Part shown: positions 17,549-25,752 of the stretch, in pieces | Layout of the letters: each line of letters starts with the position of its first letter | How positions within the stretch are numbered: the stretch's first letter is position 1 | Source of the DNA: WJLC01 sp964600865 | Lineage (GTDB): Archaea; Nanobdellota; Nanobdellia; Pacearchaeales; GW2011-AR1 | NCBI GenBank assembly: GCA_964600865.1 | Contig: CAZRJP010000004.1 | Coordinates: forward strand, 1 to 38,309 | DNA: 38,309 bases | Reading direction: 5' to 3' | Program-made: the position numbers and the translations under genes | The notes under the pieces: generated by a model | Seen by the model: the letters and a program-made list of their open reading frames with translations, nothing else | What the model was told of the DNA's origin: nothing | Databases searched by the model: none

Positions 17549-19591
17549 TTATTTTTTAGAGTTTTCTTGTTTAGCTTGGTCTTTTTTTAATTTTTTAACA
17601 AAATTATTTATGAATTTTTTATTTTCCTTACTTCTATATCTTACTTTTTTTATTGAATACATTGTTGTTTTTCCTACTTCATGTTTTTTTCCTGTTATAT
17701 GTGTTCTAACTTTTTCATATATATTTTTGCCAAGTAATACTTTTCCTTTAGAATGTTGAGCTATTTTTTTAGCAGTAGTAATTAATGTTCCCATGCTCAT
17801 AAATTGAAGTATGTTCTTCTTGTGTTTTGCAACTATTGTCCCGTAATTTACTGAGATTCCAAAATGGATTTTTAATTTTGCTAGTTTATTATATTTCTCT
17901 AATAGTTCAGATATTTCTTGAGCAGTTGTAATGGCTTTTTTCTGATTTTTGAATGTTTTTGTCTTTGCTGGAGCAAATATTAAGAACATATTTTCTTTGT
18001 TTTCATAAATAGATGCCTTTTCATTTTCTGCTATCTCTTCTACTTTTTGTAAGACTTCTTTTGTTATTTTTATATTCTTTTTATTTTTAATTAGTTTTTT
18101 ATGGTTTTTTAATCTTAGACATACAACACTTGCATTTTGTTTATGTCCTTTTATTGATAATGAAAGTAATGCTCTGTGTGGAGTAGTTATTAGAGAACTT
18201 GAAGGTATGGCTTTTTTATCTGATATAGATTTTCTTTTGTTTTTTCTATGAATCATTCTTCCAAAGAAGGTTTTTTTGTAACCTTTTCTATAAATAGTAA
18301 ATGCAACAAAACCTAAAATTATTACTACAAATAACCAAACAATTGAGCTTTGTATGTTGAATAATGAGCTTTCTTTTACTGATATTGCTCTTCCAGTTAA
18401 TACTACTTTCTTTTTTATTGCATTATTATCTCCTGAAATTATCTCTACTTGGTATTCTCCATCTGGAGCAGTTAAAGAGTATTTTTGTTTTTTTCCTATT
18501 GGAATTAATGCATCAAGAGGTATAGACTCATTTCCTAATTTTATTAAAACAGTATCATTGTAAGGGACATTTCCAGTATTAGTTAAAATAACTGTCCCAT
18601 TAATTAATTCAATTGAAACATTTTCATTTTCAAGAATCTTAAAATTAGCTTCATTTTCAATATCATTTGATTTTGCAACAATGTTCCATTCTGCTGCAGG
18701 TTCTTTATAATCAATTGGATATTCTAAGAATTTGTCTGTAGATATTTCTTTTTGCTCAAGAAGTTCTTCTTTTTCATTGTAGATTTTTACTATTGAGGTT
18801 GAATCTATTTTTTCTCCTGTTTGGTCATGAAGGATTGTTTTTACTTTTAATGTTTCTCCTGAAAGGATTTCTTTTTTATCAAAGTTAATTTCTAAATTAG
18901 TTGGAACTTGGCCTATTTTTATATTAAAGTCTGAATAACCTTTATTTGTCCTATTATCTGTTCTATCTTTCTCATAAACATCTATTCCCACAAGATACTG
19001 TCCTGATTTTGTATCTTTAGGTAAAGAAAAATTTAGGAAAAAATAACCATTATTAACAGTATCAGTTATTTTCATAACTTCTGATAAATTCCCTTTGTAT
19101 ACAGTAATATCTACATAACCTTCAGAGTTTTCTCCATTTTCTTTTACTGCTGTTCCTTCTATTGTTATACTCTGTTCAGGAAGATACTCTTTTTTTTCAA
19201 TTTCTGGTTCAACAATAATTTTATCTGATATTTTAAATTCTTTTGTAAGTTTATATTCGTCATTTAGAATGGATTTTATTACACATTTTCCTGTAGTTCT
19301 TCCAATAAAACTTGTTTTAAGAGGAATAGTTGTTGTTATGTCTTGTTCTTCTCCAGGAAGTAAATAGATATATTGTTTGTGGATTTCATTTTCATTTCCA
19401 TTACATATTAATTGAACAGTAAAAAAATCATTTATTTCATCTGCTGCAGTTATTTTTATTGGGGTTTTTATTACTTCTCCTAAATTATATAATTTTTCTG
19501 GCTGTTGATTGATAATTATACTTGAAGAAACTATAGGAATCAAGATTATAGAAAGACATAGAATAGATAGGTATAAACTTGCTCTTTTCAT
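17549..19591 (-). CDS. Surface Ig-like protein with degenerate cyclase domain
   Basis: 680 residues from the ATG at 19591, chosen because MKRASLYLSILCLSIILIP starts a clean signal peptide; the frame stays open 38 codons further upstream but adds a sequence unlike a leader. An extracellular part of about 400 residues of beta-sandwich, macroglobulin/S-layer-like repeats precedes a transmembrane helix (SSIVWLFVVIILGFVAFTIY). The cytoplasmic C-terminal half resembles a class III nucleotidyl cyclase (VVCLRLKNHKKL, ENKENMFLIFAP, KIHFGISVNYGTIVAK, FMSMGTLITTAKKIAQHSKG). The metal-binding Asp residues of active cyclases are missing, so it is probably a sensor or scaffold. It converges on the TtuA-like gene with a 3-base gap. 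Confidence 0.65.
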   Translation of the reverse strand: MKRASLYLSILCLSIILIPIVSSSIIINQQPEKLYNLGEVIKTPIKITAADEINDFFTVQLICNGNENEIHKQYIYLLPGEEQDITTTIPLKTSFIGRTTGKCVIKSILNDEYKLTKEFKISDKIIVEPEIEKKEYLPEQSITIEGTAVKENGENSEGYVDITVYKGNLSEVMKITDTVNNGYFFLNFSLPKDTKSGQYLVGIDVYEKDRTDNRTNKGYSDFNIKIGQVPTNLEINFDKKEILSGETLKVKTILHDQTGEKIDSTSIVKIYNEKEELLEQKEISTDKFLEYPIDYKEPAAEWNIVAKSNDIENEANFKILENENVSIELINGTVILTNTGNVPYNDTVLIKLGNESIPLDALIPIGKKQKYSLTAPDGEYQVEIISGDNNAIKKKVVLTGRAISVKESSLFNIQSSIVWLFVVIILGFVAFTIYRKGYKKTFFGRMIHRKNKRKSISDKKAIPSSSLITTPHRALLSLSIKGHKQNASVVCLRLKNHKKLIKNKKNIKITKEVLQKVEEIAENEKASIYENKENMFLIFAPAKTKTFKNQKKAITTAQEISELLEKYNKLAKLKIHFGISVNYGTIVAKHKKNILQFMSMGTLITTAKKIAQHSKGKVLLGKNIYEKVRTHITGKKHEVGKTTMYSIKKVRYRSKENKKFINNFVKKLKKDQAKQENSKK

Positions 19592-19714
19592 AGTATATTT
19601 TAGGATTTTATATTTATAAATATTTGGTGGATTGTTAATAGTTGTAAAAATGGCATTTAATGGCTTTTTTGTTGAGATTGTAAGGTTTAAAAATATAGTT
19701 TTCATTTATTATTT
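19592..19714. promoter_or_regulatory. Divergent promoter, receptor gene and trpS
   Basis: Minus strand: TTTATAAATA near 19612-19621, about 25 bases before the ATG at 19591. Plus strand: TTTAAAAATATA at 19686-19697, about 20-28 bases before the trpS ATG. The spacing implies leaderless or nearly leaderless transcripts. It also argues against the longer upstream start for the receptor gene, which would swallow both boxes. Confidence 0.5.
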
Positions 19715-20839
19715 ATGGTTGGAAAGAAAAAAAAGTTTAATCCATGGGATGTTGAAGGAGATATTGATTACAATAGACTTGTTAAGGAATTTGGAATAAA
19801 ACCCATAAAAGAACTTCCAAAGGTTTTTAGAGAAAATGTTTTATTTAGAAGAAAGATAATTTTTGCACATAGAGATATTCAAAGAATTTTACTTGCTGTT
19901 AAAAATAAAAAACCATTTGTTTTAATGACTGGTTTAATGCCTACTGGGAAATTTCATATTGGGCATATGATTTTAGCACAGCAGTTTATTTTCTGGCAGA
20001 ATCTTGGAGCTAAGATTTATATTGCTGTTGCAGATATTGAAGCATATCATGCTCGTGGCCAAAGTTTAGAAGAGAGTAGAAAAATAGCCATGAATCAGTA
20101 TATTACTAATTATATTGCCTTAGGTTTGAAACCCAAAAATATTGAGATTTATTTTCAGAGTGATAGGAGTGATAATGCAAAAAAATCTAATGCGTATTAT
20201 AGATTACAGGATTTATTTGCTAAATGTTCCACTTTTAATGAATTTAAGGGTGTTTATGGGGAAATAACTCCAGGAAAAATGATTTCTGCTTTATTACAGG
20301 CATCAGATATGTATCATCCTCAGATTCCAGAATTTGAAGGAAAGAAAATACCTACTTTTATTCCAGTAGGAATAGACCAAGATCCACATATAAGAATAGC
20401 AAGAGATATGGCTAAAAGGTTAAGGGACTTTGATTTTATGCCTATTTCATCAACATATCATTTATTTGCTCCTGGGCTTAATGGAGGAAAAATGTCTGCT
20501 TCAAAACCAAATTCTTATATTGCCTTGACTGACACCCCAAAACAAGTTGAAAAAAAGATTAAGAAGTATGCTTTTTCAGGAGGACAGGATACTATTGAGG
20601 AACATAGAAAAAAAGGTGGTAACCCAGATATTGATATTAGTTTTCAGTATTTGAAAATGTTTTTTGAGCCAGATGATGACAAATTAAAGCAAATTAAAGA
20701 AGATTACAAAAGTGGTAAATTGCTTACAAGTGAATTAAAAGATTATTTGATTGAGAAAGTGAATGCTTTTTTGAAAGAACATCAGAAAAAAAGAGAAAAA
20801 GCTAAGAAGAATGTTGATAAATTTGTGCATAAAAATTAA
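19715..20839 (+). CDS. trpS: Tryptophanyl-tRNA synthetase
   Basis: 374 residues, the usual archaeal/eukaryotic TrpRS length. It charges tRNA-Trp. It starts with FNPWDVEGDIDYNRLVKEFG, typical of the archaeal type. The class I HIGH motif is GKFHIGHM after MTGLMPTG, the KMSKS equivalent is GGKMSASKPN, and the central AVADIEAYHARG and FIPVGIDQDPHIRIARD segments match the catalytic Rossmann fold. The helical anticodon-binding region ends the protein. It is transcribed divergently from the receptor gene, with a VapBC module converging downstream. Confidence 0.95.
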   Translation: MVGKKKKFNPWDVEGDIDYNRLVKEFGIKPIKELPKVFRENVLFRRKIIFAHRDIQRILLAVKNKKPFVLMTGLMPTGKFHIGHMILAQQFIFWQNLGAKIYIAVADIEAYHARGQSLEESRKIAMNQYITNYIALGLKPKNIEIYFQSDRSDNAKKSNAYYRLQDLFAKCSTFNEFKGVYGEITPGKMISALLQASDMYHPQIPEFEGKKIPTFIPVGIDQDPHIRIARDMAKRLRDFDFMPISSTYHLFAPGLNGGKMSASKPNSYIALTDTPKQVEKKIKKYAFSGGQDTIEEHRKKGGNPDIDISFQYLKMFFEPDDDKLKQIKEDYKSGKLLTSELKDYLIEKVNAFLKEHQKKREKAKKNVDKFVHKN

Positions 20840-20898
20840 TTCATTCTTGTTGTAGAATTATGGTATTTTAGGCATAGAATTCTTTAAAGATTTTTTAA

Positions 20899-21279
20899 TT
20901 AAATTATTTTTGCTTCTTTGAGGTTTTTGAAATGGTTGTCGCAAGTTAGAATTTTTGCAGAAATGGATTTTGCAGAAGCCATAATGAATGTATCTGCTAA
21001 ACTTATTGATTTTATTTTTTCTTTTAATTGTGCGTGTAATAATCCTGCTTCCTTTGCTATTTCAGGAGTTATTTCAAGGATATTTACATTTGAAGTAAGA
21101 ATATTATAAGCTATTTTTACATTTTTATTTCTTCTTTTTACTTTACTGATGACTTCTCCAATATTTACAGAAAGAGTGTATATTTTATTATTGCTTTTTA
21201 ATAATTTATTGACTTTTTCACCTGTTTCACTTCCTTCAAGATATTCTATCCAAGCAGAAGAATCAATTAGATATTTCAT
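20899..21279 (-). CDS. vapC: PIN-domain toxin, VapC type
   Basis: 126 residues. The PIN fold is shown by MKYLIDSSAWIEYLEG (Asp-6), GEVISKV (Glu about 42), SLADTFIMASAK (Asp about 96) and ILTCDNHF (Asp about 114). These acidic residues coordinate metal for ribonuclease activity. It begins one base after the stop of the AbrB-type antitoxin, the standard antitoxin-first order, so the two are almost certainly co-translated. The target RNA is unknown. Confidence 0.88.
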   Translation of the reverse strand: MKYLIDSSAWIEYLEGSETGEKVNKLLKSNNKIYTLSVNIGEVISKVKRRNKNVKIAYNILTSNVNILEITPEIAKEAGLLHAQLKEKIKSISLADTFIMASAKSISAKILTCDNHFKNLKEAKII

Positions 21280-21280
21280 T

Positions 21281-21481
21281 TTAGTTTCTATCTCTCATTC
21301 TATCTTTTTTAGTGAATTTGCCTACACCTTTTAGAATCCCAAATCCTTCTATCTTTTTTTTCTTTACTTGTATTTCAACAATTTCTTCTTCTCTAAGTTG
21401 CTCTAATTCAACAATTTCTTTTGGAATAGTCACTACTAAAGAACCCCCTACTTTCCTGGTTGTCGCAAGTGTTTGTGTCAT
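21281..21481 (-). CDS. vapB: AbrB-type antitoxin, VapB
   Basis: 66 residues. The N-terminal SpoVT/AbrB swapped-hairpin DNA-binding pattern is clear: TRKVGGSLVVTIPKEIVELEQLREEEIVEIQV. The C-terminal basic tail would wrap the VapC partner. It is the first gene of the pair; the AT-rich upstream stretch 21482-21601 probably holds its autoregulated promoter, with TATATATAAATA-like boxes. Confidence 0.85.
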   Translation of the reverse strand: MTQTLATTRKVGGSLVVTIPKEIVELEQLREEEIVEIQVKKKKIEGFGILKGVGKFTKKDRMRDRN

Positions 21482-21601
21482 TATATTATTATATATTTAG
21501 TTATACTTTATCATATTTAGTATTATATATAAATATTTTGGTTTTATTGAATTACTTCTTCAACTAACAATATTTTTAAATGAGGTTATTTTATATGTTT
21601 T

Positions 21602-23317
21602 ATGAAGATTTTAACATTACATACAGATTACATTAAGTTTAAACCATTGAAAAAGGCATTAAAGAAAATAAAGGAACTTTCAAAAAAAGATAAGAAAGAG
21701 CAACATGTAAAAGATGCTTTAGTAGTTATGACTGCTGTTGAAAAGATTGATGAAGATGTTAAGAAAGTTGTTTCTAAATTGATTTCTGAGGTTAAAGATA
21801 TTGCTTCTCAAGTAAAAACAAAGAATATTGTTTTATATCCTTATGCTCATTTGTCAAGTAATTTAGCTAAACCTAATATTGCAGAAAAAGTTTTGAAAAA
21901 AGCAGAAGAAGGATTGAAAAAAACATTTAATGTTGCAAGAGCACCTTTTGGATATTATAAGGAATTTGAATTAAAGGTTAAAGGACATCCTTTATCTGAA
22001 TTAAGTAGAGAGATTGTTTTAAAGGGAGATGGTAAAAGCATTAAAGAGGGAGAAGAGTATGATTCTAAACAATTATTAAATGAAATCTCTAAATCTAAGT
22101 TAGATACATCTAAGTTAAAAGGTAATGACCATAGAATTATTGGAAAGCAAATGGATTTGTTTAGTTTTAATGATGTTGCTCCAGGAATGGTTTTTTGGCA
22201 TAATAATGGCCTTGTATTATATAATGAATTAGTTAAATTTATGAGAGAACTTTTACAAAAAAATGATTATGAAGAGATTAAAACCCCACAGATATTAGAT
22301 AAAAGACTTTGGCAAATTTCAGGTCATTGGGAAAAGTATAATGAGAATATTTTTTTAACAAAATATGATGAAAGAGATTTTGCAGTTAAACCAATGAATT
22401 GTCCTGGAGGAATGTTGGTTTATAAGAATGGTTCTAAGAGTTATAGAGATTTGCCTTTGAGAACAGGAGAATTTGGTGTTGTTCATAGGCAGGAATTATC
22501 TGGAGTTTTGGGAGGATTGTTTAGAGTAATACAATTTACACAGGATGATGCACATGTATTTTGTACTGAAAAACAAGTAGAACAAGAGATTGAAAAAATA
22601 ATGGATTTAATGTCTTATGTTTATGATAAACTTGGATTGAAATTAGATCATGTTGAACTTTCTACAAGGCCTAAGAAAAGAATAGGAGATGATAAAATAT
22701 GGGATTTATCTGAGAATACTTTAAAGAAAGTTTTAGAGAAAAAGAAAATTAAGTTTAAGATTAATAAAGGAGATGGAGCTTTTTATGGTCCTAAGATTGA
22801 TTATCATCTTAAAGACTCATTAAAGAGGACATGGCAATTAGGGACTATACAACTTGATTTTGCAATGCCTGAGAGATTTGATTTAGAATATACCACTAAA
22901 GATAATAAAAAGAAAAGACCAATTATGTTACATAGAGTTATTTATGGTTCTTTAGAGAGGTTTATTGGAATATTAATTGAACATACTAATGGAAGATTTC
23001 CTACATGGTTATCTCCAATCCAAGTAAGGGTTTTGAATTTTACTGATAGAAATACTAAGACAGCTAAAGATGTTTTAGAGAAGATTAAAAAAGAGATGCC
23101 TAATGTAAGGATTGATTCTGATTTTTCAAGTAGTACTATGGGTGCAAAAGTAAAGTCAGCAGAAATTATGAGGGTACCATATATTTTAACAATAGGAGAT
23201 AAAGAGGAAAAAGCAGGAACAATTGCTGTTAGAGAAAAAGGAAGCAGTAAAATTAGTTCAATGAGTGTTGATGATTTTATTTCTAAGTTAAAAACAGAGA
23301 TTGAAGAGAAAAAATAG
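21602..23317 (+). CDS. thrS: Threonyl-tRNA synthetase, archaeal type with editing domain
   Basis: 571 residues. It charges tRNA-Thr. The N-terminal 140 residues (MKILTLHTDYIKFKP, LYPYAHLSSNLAKP, RAPFGYYKEFELKVKGHPLS) are the archaeal D-aminoacyl-tRNA-deacylase-like editing domain that removes misattached serine. The class II core has MNCPGGM with a zinc-ligand Cys, RTGEFGVVHRQELSG, GAFYGPKID, LGTIQLDF and HRVIYGSLERFIG. The C-terminal anticodon domain starts around TWLSPIQVRVL. It is slightly shorter than typical archaeal enzymes, but all landmarks are present. Confidence 0.95.
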   Translation: MKILTLHTDYIKFKPLKKALKKIKELSKKDKKEQHVKDALVVMTAVEKIDEDVKKVVSKLISEVKDIASQVKTKNIVLYPYAHLSSNLAKPNIAEKVLKKAEEGLKKTFNVARAPFGYYKEFELKVKGHPLSELSREIVLKGDGKSIKEGEEYDSKQLLNEISKSKLDTSKLKGNDHRIIGKQMDLFSFNDVAPGMVFWHNNGLVLYNELVKFMRELLQKNDYEEIKTPQILDKRLWQISGHWEKYNENIFLTKYDERDFAVKPMNCPGGMLVYKNGSKSYRDLPLRTGEFGVVHRQELSGVLGGLFRVIQFTQDDAHVFCTEKQVEQEIEKIMDLMSYVYDKLGLKLDHVELSTRPKKRIGDDKIWDLSENTLKKVLEKKKIKFKINKGDGAFYGPKIDYHLKDSLKRTWQLGTIQLDFAMPERFDLEYTTKDNKKKRPIMLHRVIYGSLERFIGILIEHTNGRFPTWLSPIQVRVLNFTDRNTKTAKDVLEKIKKEMPNVRIDSDFSSSTMGAKVKSAEIMRVPYILTIGDKEEKAGTIAVREKGSSKISSMSVDDFISKLKTEIEEKK

Positions 23318-23365
23318 AATTTTATAAATAATAATTCTTATAAAGTCCTTTAATGTATTTTTGAT

Positions 23366-23887
23366 ATGAACTTTAAATTTTATGTAGAAAAGCTTAATGA
23401 TTCAGAAGAATACAAAAAATTCCTTAAAGAAAATAAAGGGGCTTTTCCAGTATCTGCTTTTTTTATAATAGATAAAAAGAGTGGTGACAATAAGCAACAT
23501 TTTGATTATTTTATTCCTTCTCAAGAAAAAATGTTTAGTTTTAAGTTAGAAGACGAGTGTAAAAAGGTTCCAGTTGAGGTTGCAGATAAATCAAAATTAA
23601 AAAAAGAGAACGAAATTTCCTTGGATAGATTTGATTTTGATTTTGGTAAAATAGAAAAGATGATTGAAGCAGAGATGTTTGATAAAAAAATTAAAAAAGA
23701 TATTCATAAATTGTTATTATCTATACAGAATAAGGATGAAAAACAATTTATTTTGGCAACAGTGTTTATTTCCAATATGGGGCTTTTGAAAGTAACAATA
23801 GATTTAGAGAATATGAAGATACTAGATTTTGAGAAAAAGAGTTTATTAGATATGTTTAAGATTAAGAAAAATAAAAAAAGTAAGTAA
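23366..23887 (+). CDS. Hypothetical protein
   Basis: 173 residues, soluble and mixed alpha/beta, family not recognised. It contains FPVSAFFIIDKK, FDYFIPSQEKMFSF and a late ILATVFISNMGLLKVTIDL stretch suggesting a beta sheet, with a Lys-rich end. There is no signal peptide or catalytic motif. It follows thrS by 48 bases on the same strand and may be co-transcribed with it. The length and ordinary codon pattern support a real gene. Confidence 0.6.
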   Translation: MNFKFYVEKLNDSEEYKKFLKENKGAFPVSAFFIIDKKSGDNKQHFDYFIPSQEKMFSFKLEDECKKVPVEVADKSKLKKENEISLDRFDFDFGKIEKMIEAEMFDKKIKKDIHKLLLSIQNKDEKQFILATVFISNMGLLKVTIDLENMKILDFEKKSLLDMFKIKKNKKSK

Positions 23888-23924
23888 TTTTAGTTTTTGA
23901 AGATAGGAGTATTTATATAGCTAA

Positions 23925-23942
23925 TTATATATCAGTATATAA
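23925..23942. promoter_or_regulatory. Palindromic operator candidate before RHH/PemK module
   Basis: TTATATATCAGTATATAA: 7-base perfect arms with a 4-base centre, 20 bases before the antitoxin ATG and overlapping the expected TATA position. Binding by the antitoxin encoded downstream would give autoregulation. The AT-only arms lower the specificity of this call. Confidence 0.4.
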
Positions 23943-23961
23943 CTAATATATAATAAATAAA

Positions 23962-24189
23962 ATGGCAAAAGAATCAACAATTTTGATAAAAAAAGAATTA
24001 ATTGAAAAATTAAAAAGTGCAAAAGATTATCCTAGAGAGACATATAATGATGTTCTTGAAAAGATGATAAAACTATATCTTTCTACAAAAAAGAAAAATC
24101 AATATGACGAATTTTTGCATAAAGTTCAACAGCCAAAAATGAAAGAGTTATGGGATAATAAAGAAGATGAGGCGTGGGAAAATGCATGA
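23962..24189 (+). CDS. RHH-like antitoxin
   Basis: 75 residues. A short beta strand (STILIKKELIEKLKS) is followed by PRETYNDVLEKMIKLYL, the ribbon-helix-helix-like pattern shared with the antitoxins at 24793 and 31201. The C-terminal half is charged and likely binds the toxin. The stop overlaps the start of the PemK-like toxin gene by 8 bases. Confidence 0.75.
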   Translation: MAKESTILIKKELIEKLKSAKDYPRETYNDVLEKMIKLYLSTKKKNQYDEFLHKVQQPKMKELWDNKEDEAWENA

Positions 24190-24484
24190 TTTTGGAGATG
24201 TAATCTTGGCTGAAGTTCAATTTACAGATACTTTTGAAATAAAAACCAGACCGGCTCTTGTTTTATTTGAGGAGCAAGGAAATGTGGTTGTTGTTGGAAT
24301 AACAAGTAATCTTAATATGAAAGGAGTGCAATTAACTAAAAAAGAAGGGGCAGTAAAAGAGAGTGTAATAAAACTTAATTATATTTTTACTATTTCTGAT
24401 AAAATGATCAAGAAAAATTTGTTTAAACTTTCTAAAAAGAAAAAGAAAATTGTTAAAAAAGAGTTATTGGATAAGATTAAATAA
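24182..24484 (+). CDS. PemK/MazF-like toxin
   Basis: 100 residues from the ATG at 24182. A start 15 bases earlier is possible, but this one matches the family, which begins close to GDVIL. The signature is FGDVILAEVQFTDTFEIKTRPALVLFEEQGNVVVVGITSN, the SH3-like barrel of PemK/MazF endoribonucleases, with the conserved Arg-Pro-Ala. The second half is shorter and more basic than in canonical MazF. It pairs with the overlapping antitoxin upstream. Confidence 0.75.
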   Translation: MHDFGDVILAEVQFTDTFEIKTRPALVLFEEQGNVVVVGITSNLNMKGVQLTKKEGAVKESVIKLNYIFTISDKMIKKNLFKLSKKKKKIVKKELLDKIK

Positions 24485-24502
24485 TTATTTTAGTTTTTGG
24501 AC

Positions 24503-24536
24503 AATAAAATTAATCATTAATTTTGAGTTGTGTTTT
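24503..24536 (-). repeat. Displaced copy of the methyltransferase gene 3' end
   Basis: Thirty-three of 34 bases match 25097-25130, the last codons of the methyltransferase gene. In the same sense this copy still reads KHNSKLMINFIVQKLK and a stop, compared with KHNSELMINFIIKKPKT. The RelE/RHH pair lies exactly between the two copies. Confidence 0.8.
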
Positions 24537-24541
24537 TGAGG

Positions 24542-24796
24542 TTATTTATAGATATTTCTTCTAGGTCCTATATCTAATATTTGGATGATTAATTTAGATT
24601 GAATTATATTATATAGTACTCTATATTTTCCAATTCTTAATTTCCATAATCCTTTTAAGTTTCCTATAAGTGGGCATCCTAATTTAGGGTTGTTTTTTAG
24701 TTTAGTTATTTTTTTTAAAATTCTTTTTTGTTTTTGTTTGTCTAATTTTTTTAGAAATCTTTTAGCTGGTTTTTTAAAAATAATTTCATATTTCAT
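24542..24796 (-). CDS. RelE/ParE-family toxin
   Basis: 84 residues. It opens with MKYEIIFKKPAKRFLKKLDKQKQKRI, continues KLKNNP, and has the late LWKLRIGKYRVLYNI strand pair with the basic residues used by RelE mRNA interferases. The full-length fold is present. Its ATG overlaps the antitoxin stop by 4 bases (ATGA), so expression is coupled. It is distinct from the PemK-type toxin just upstream on the opposite strand. Confidence 0.88.
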   Translation of the reverse strand: MKYEIIFKKPAKRFLKKLDKQKQKRILKKITKLKNNPKLGCPLIGNLKGLWKLRIGKYRVLYNIIQSKLIIQILDIGPRRNIYK

Positions 24797-25050
24797 AGAT
24801 TTAACTCTTTTTTCACTTCTTCAAGGCTTGTTCCTCCTTTTTCTTGAAGTGATTGTTTTAAATCCCTCATTGATTTAGGATCAGATAGAACTTCTATTGT
24901 TGCAATTAAACTTTCTCTATTTGCATTTTGAGGAGAAATATCAGATATCAATCTTTTTATTATATCATTGTACGTTTCCCTATGATGTATTTTTAATGAA
25001 TCTAATTTTGCTTTTGTTTTATTGTCTAATTGAATTGTTGTTATAGCCAT
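24793..25050 (-). CDS. RHH-like antitoxin partner of RelE
   Basis: 85 residues: MAITTIQLDNKTKAKLDSLKIHHRETYNDIIKRLISD, a ribbon-helix-helix-like head closely related to the antitoxins at 23962 and 31201, then a divergent toxin-binding tail. Only about 25 bases separate its ATG from the end of the methyltransferase gene. Confidence 0.8.
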   Translation of the reverse strand: MAITTIQLDNKTKAKLDSLKIHHRETYNDIIKRLISDISPQNANRESLIATIEVLSDPKSMRDLKQSLQEKGGTSLEEVKKELNL

Positions 25051-25060
25051 AGTTAACTAT
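25049..25060. promoter_or_regulatory. Palindrome at the RHH/RelE start codon
   Basis: ATAGTTAACTAT is a perfect 12-base palindrome overlapping the antitoxin ATG, with a further CTATGG/CCATAG-type half-site beside it (25061-25073). Its position suits autoregulation by the antitoxin. It shares CTATAGTT with the operator candidate of the RHH/MazF module. Confidence 0.4.
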
Positions 25061-25075
25061 AGAATGCCATAGTAT

Positions 25076-25690
25076 TTAAGTTTTTGGTTTCTTAATAATA
25101 AAATTAATCATTAATTCTGAGTTGTGTTTTGATGCAATTTTAAAACCTGTATCTTTGAATAATTTATGTATTTCTTTTTCAGTAAAGAGATAATAGTATC
25201 TTTTTCCTTTGTCTGTCCATCCAATATATCTTTCTTGAGATTCATATTTTTTGAATCTTTTTGAGTCTTTGTTCCATACACCAATAAGTGCCTTTGCTCC
25301 TGGTTTTAAAACTCTATAAAATTCCTCTATTATTTTTTTATGTTCTCTTGGTGGAGTACAATGTATTGAAGATATTGAAATTCCTGCATCAAAAAAATTA
25401 TCTTTAAAGGGTAAATTAGAAATTCTTCCAACATAAAATTCTGCATCAATATTTTTTTCTTTAGCTTTTTTCTTTGCCAGTTTTAACATTTTTTTACTAA
25501 AATCAATAAGATATATTTTTCCATCTTTTATCTTGGTTAAATGTCTACCACTACCAGACCCTAAATCAATAACATCCCCTTTTTGATTTTTTAAGAATTT
25601 TTTTGAGAGTTTTGAAGGTATTTTTTTATATTCGTGCCATTCAGGGGCTATTTTATCCCATACTTCTTGTTGTGATTGTATTCTTTCCAT
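25076..25690 (-). CDS. Trm9/ABH8-like tRNA methyltransferase
   Basis: 204 residues. The SAM-binding motif is VIDLGSGSGRHL, with LIDFSKKMLKLAKKK and NLPFKDNFFDAGISISSIHCTPP next, a Class I Rossmann methyltransferase. The opening QQEVWDKIAPEWHEYKK, the RVLKPGAKALIGVWN strand and RYYYLFTEKEI resemble Trm9/ABH8, which methylate carboxymethyl-U34 to mcm5U. The next gene, divergent and 62 bases away, is elp3, whose product makes the substrate of that step. The substrate is inferred from these two facts. The 3' end is duplicated at 24503-24536. Confidence 0.7.
   Translation of the reverse strand: MERIQSQQEVWDKIAPEWHEYKKIPSKLSKKFLKNQKGDVIDLGSGSGRHLTKIKDGKIYLIDFSKKMLKLAKKKAKEKNIDAEFYVGRISNLPFKDNFFDAGISISSIHCTPPREHKKIIEEFYRVLKPGAKALIGVWNKDSKRFKKYESQERYIGWTDKGKRYYYLFTEKEIHKLFKDTGFKIASKHNSELMINFIIKKPKT
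25097..25130 (-). repeat. Methyltransferase 3' end, intact copy of the flanking repeat
   Basis: In-gene partner of the repeat at 24503-24536, offset 594 bases. AGTTTTTGG also recurs just outside both copies (24492 and 25079), though the spacing to the core differs. Confidence 0.8.
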
Positions 25691-25752
25691 TTTTTCCCTA
25701 CATATTAATAAAAGTTTGTTAAACTTAAAAAGCCTGGGATTATAGATAATAC

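Noticed and set aside
17549..19705. Start of the cyclase-like receptor at 19705
   Set aside because: It would cover the divergent promoter boxes and add 38 residues before a clean signal peptide; the ATG at 19591 is preferred.
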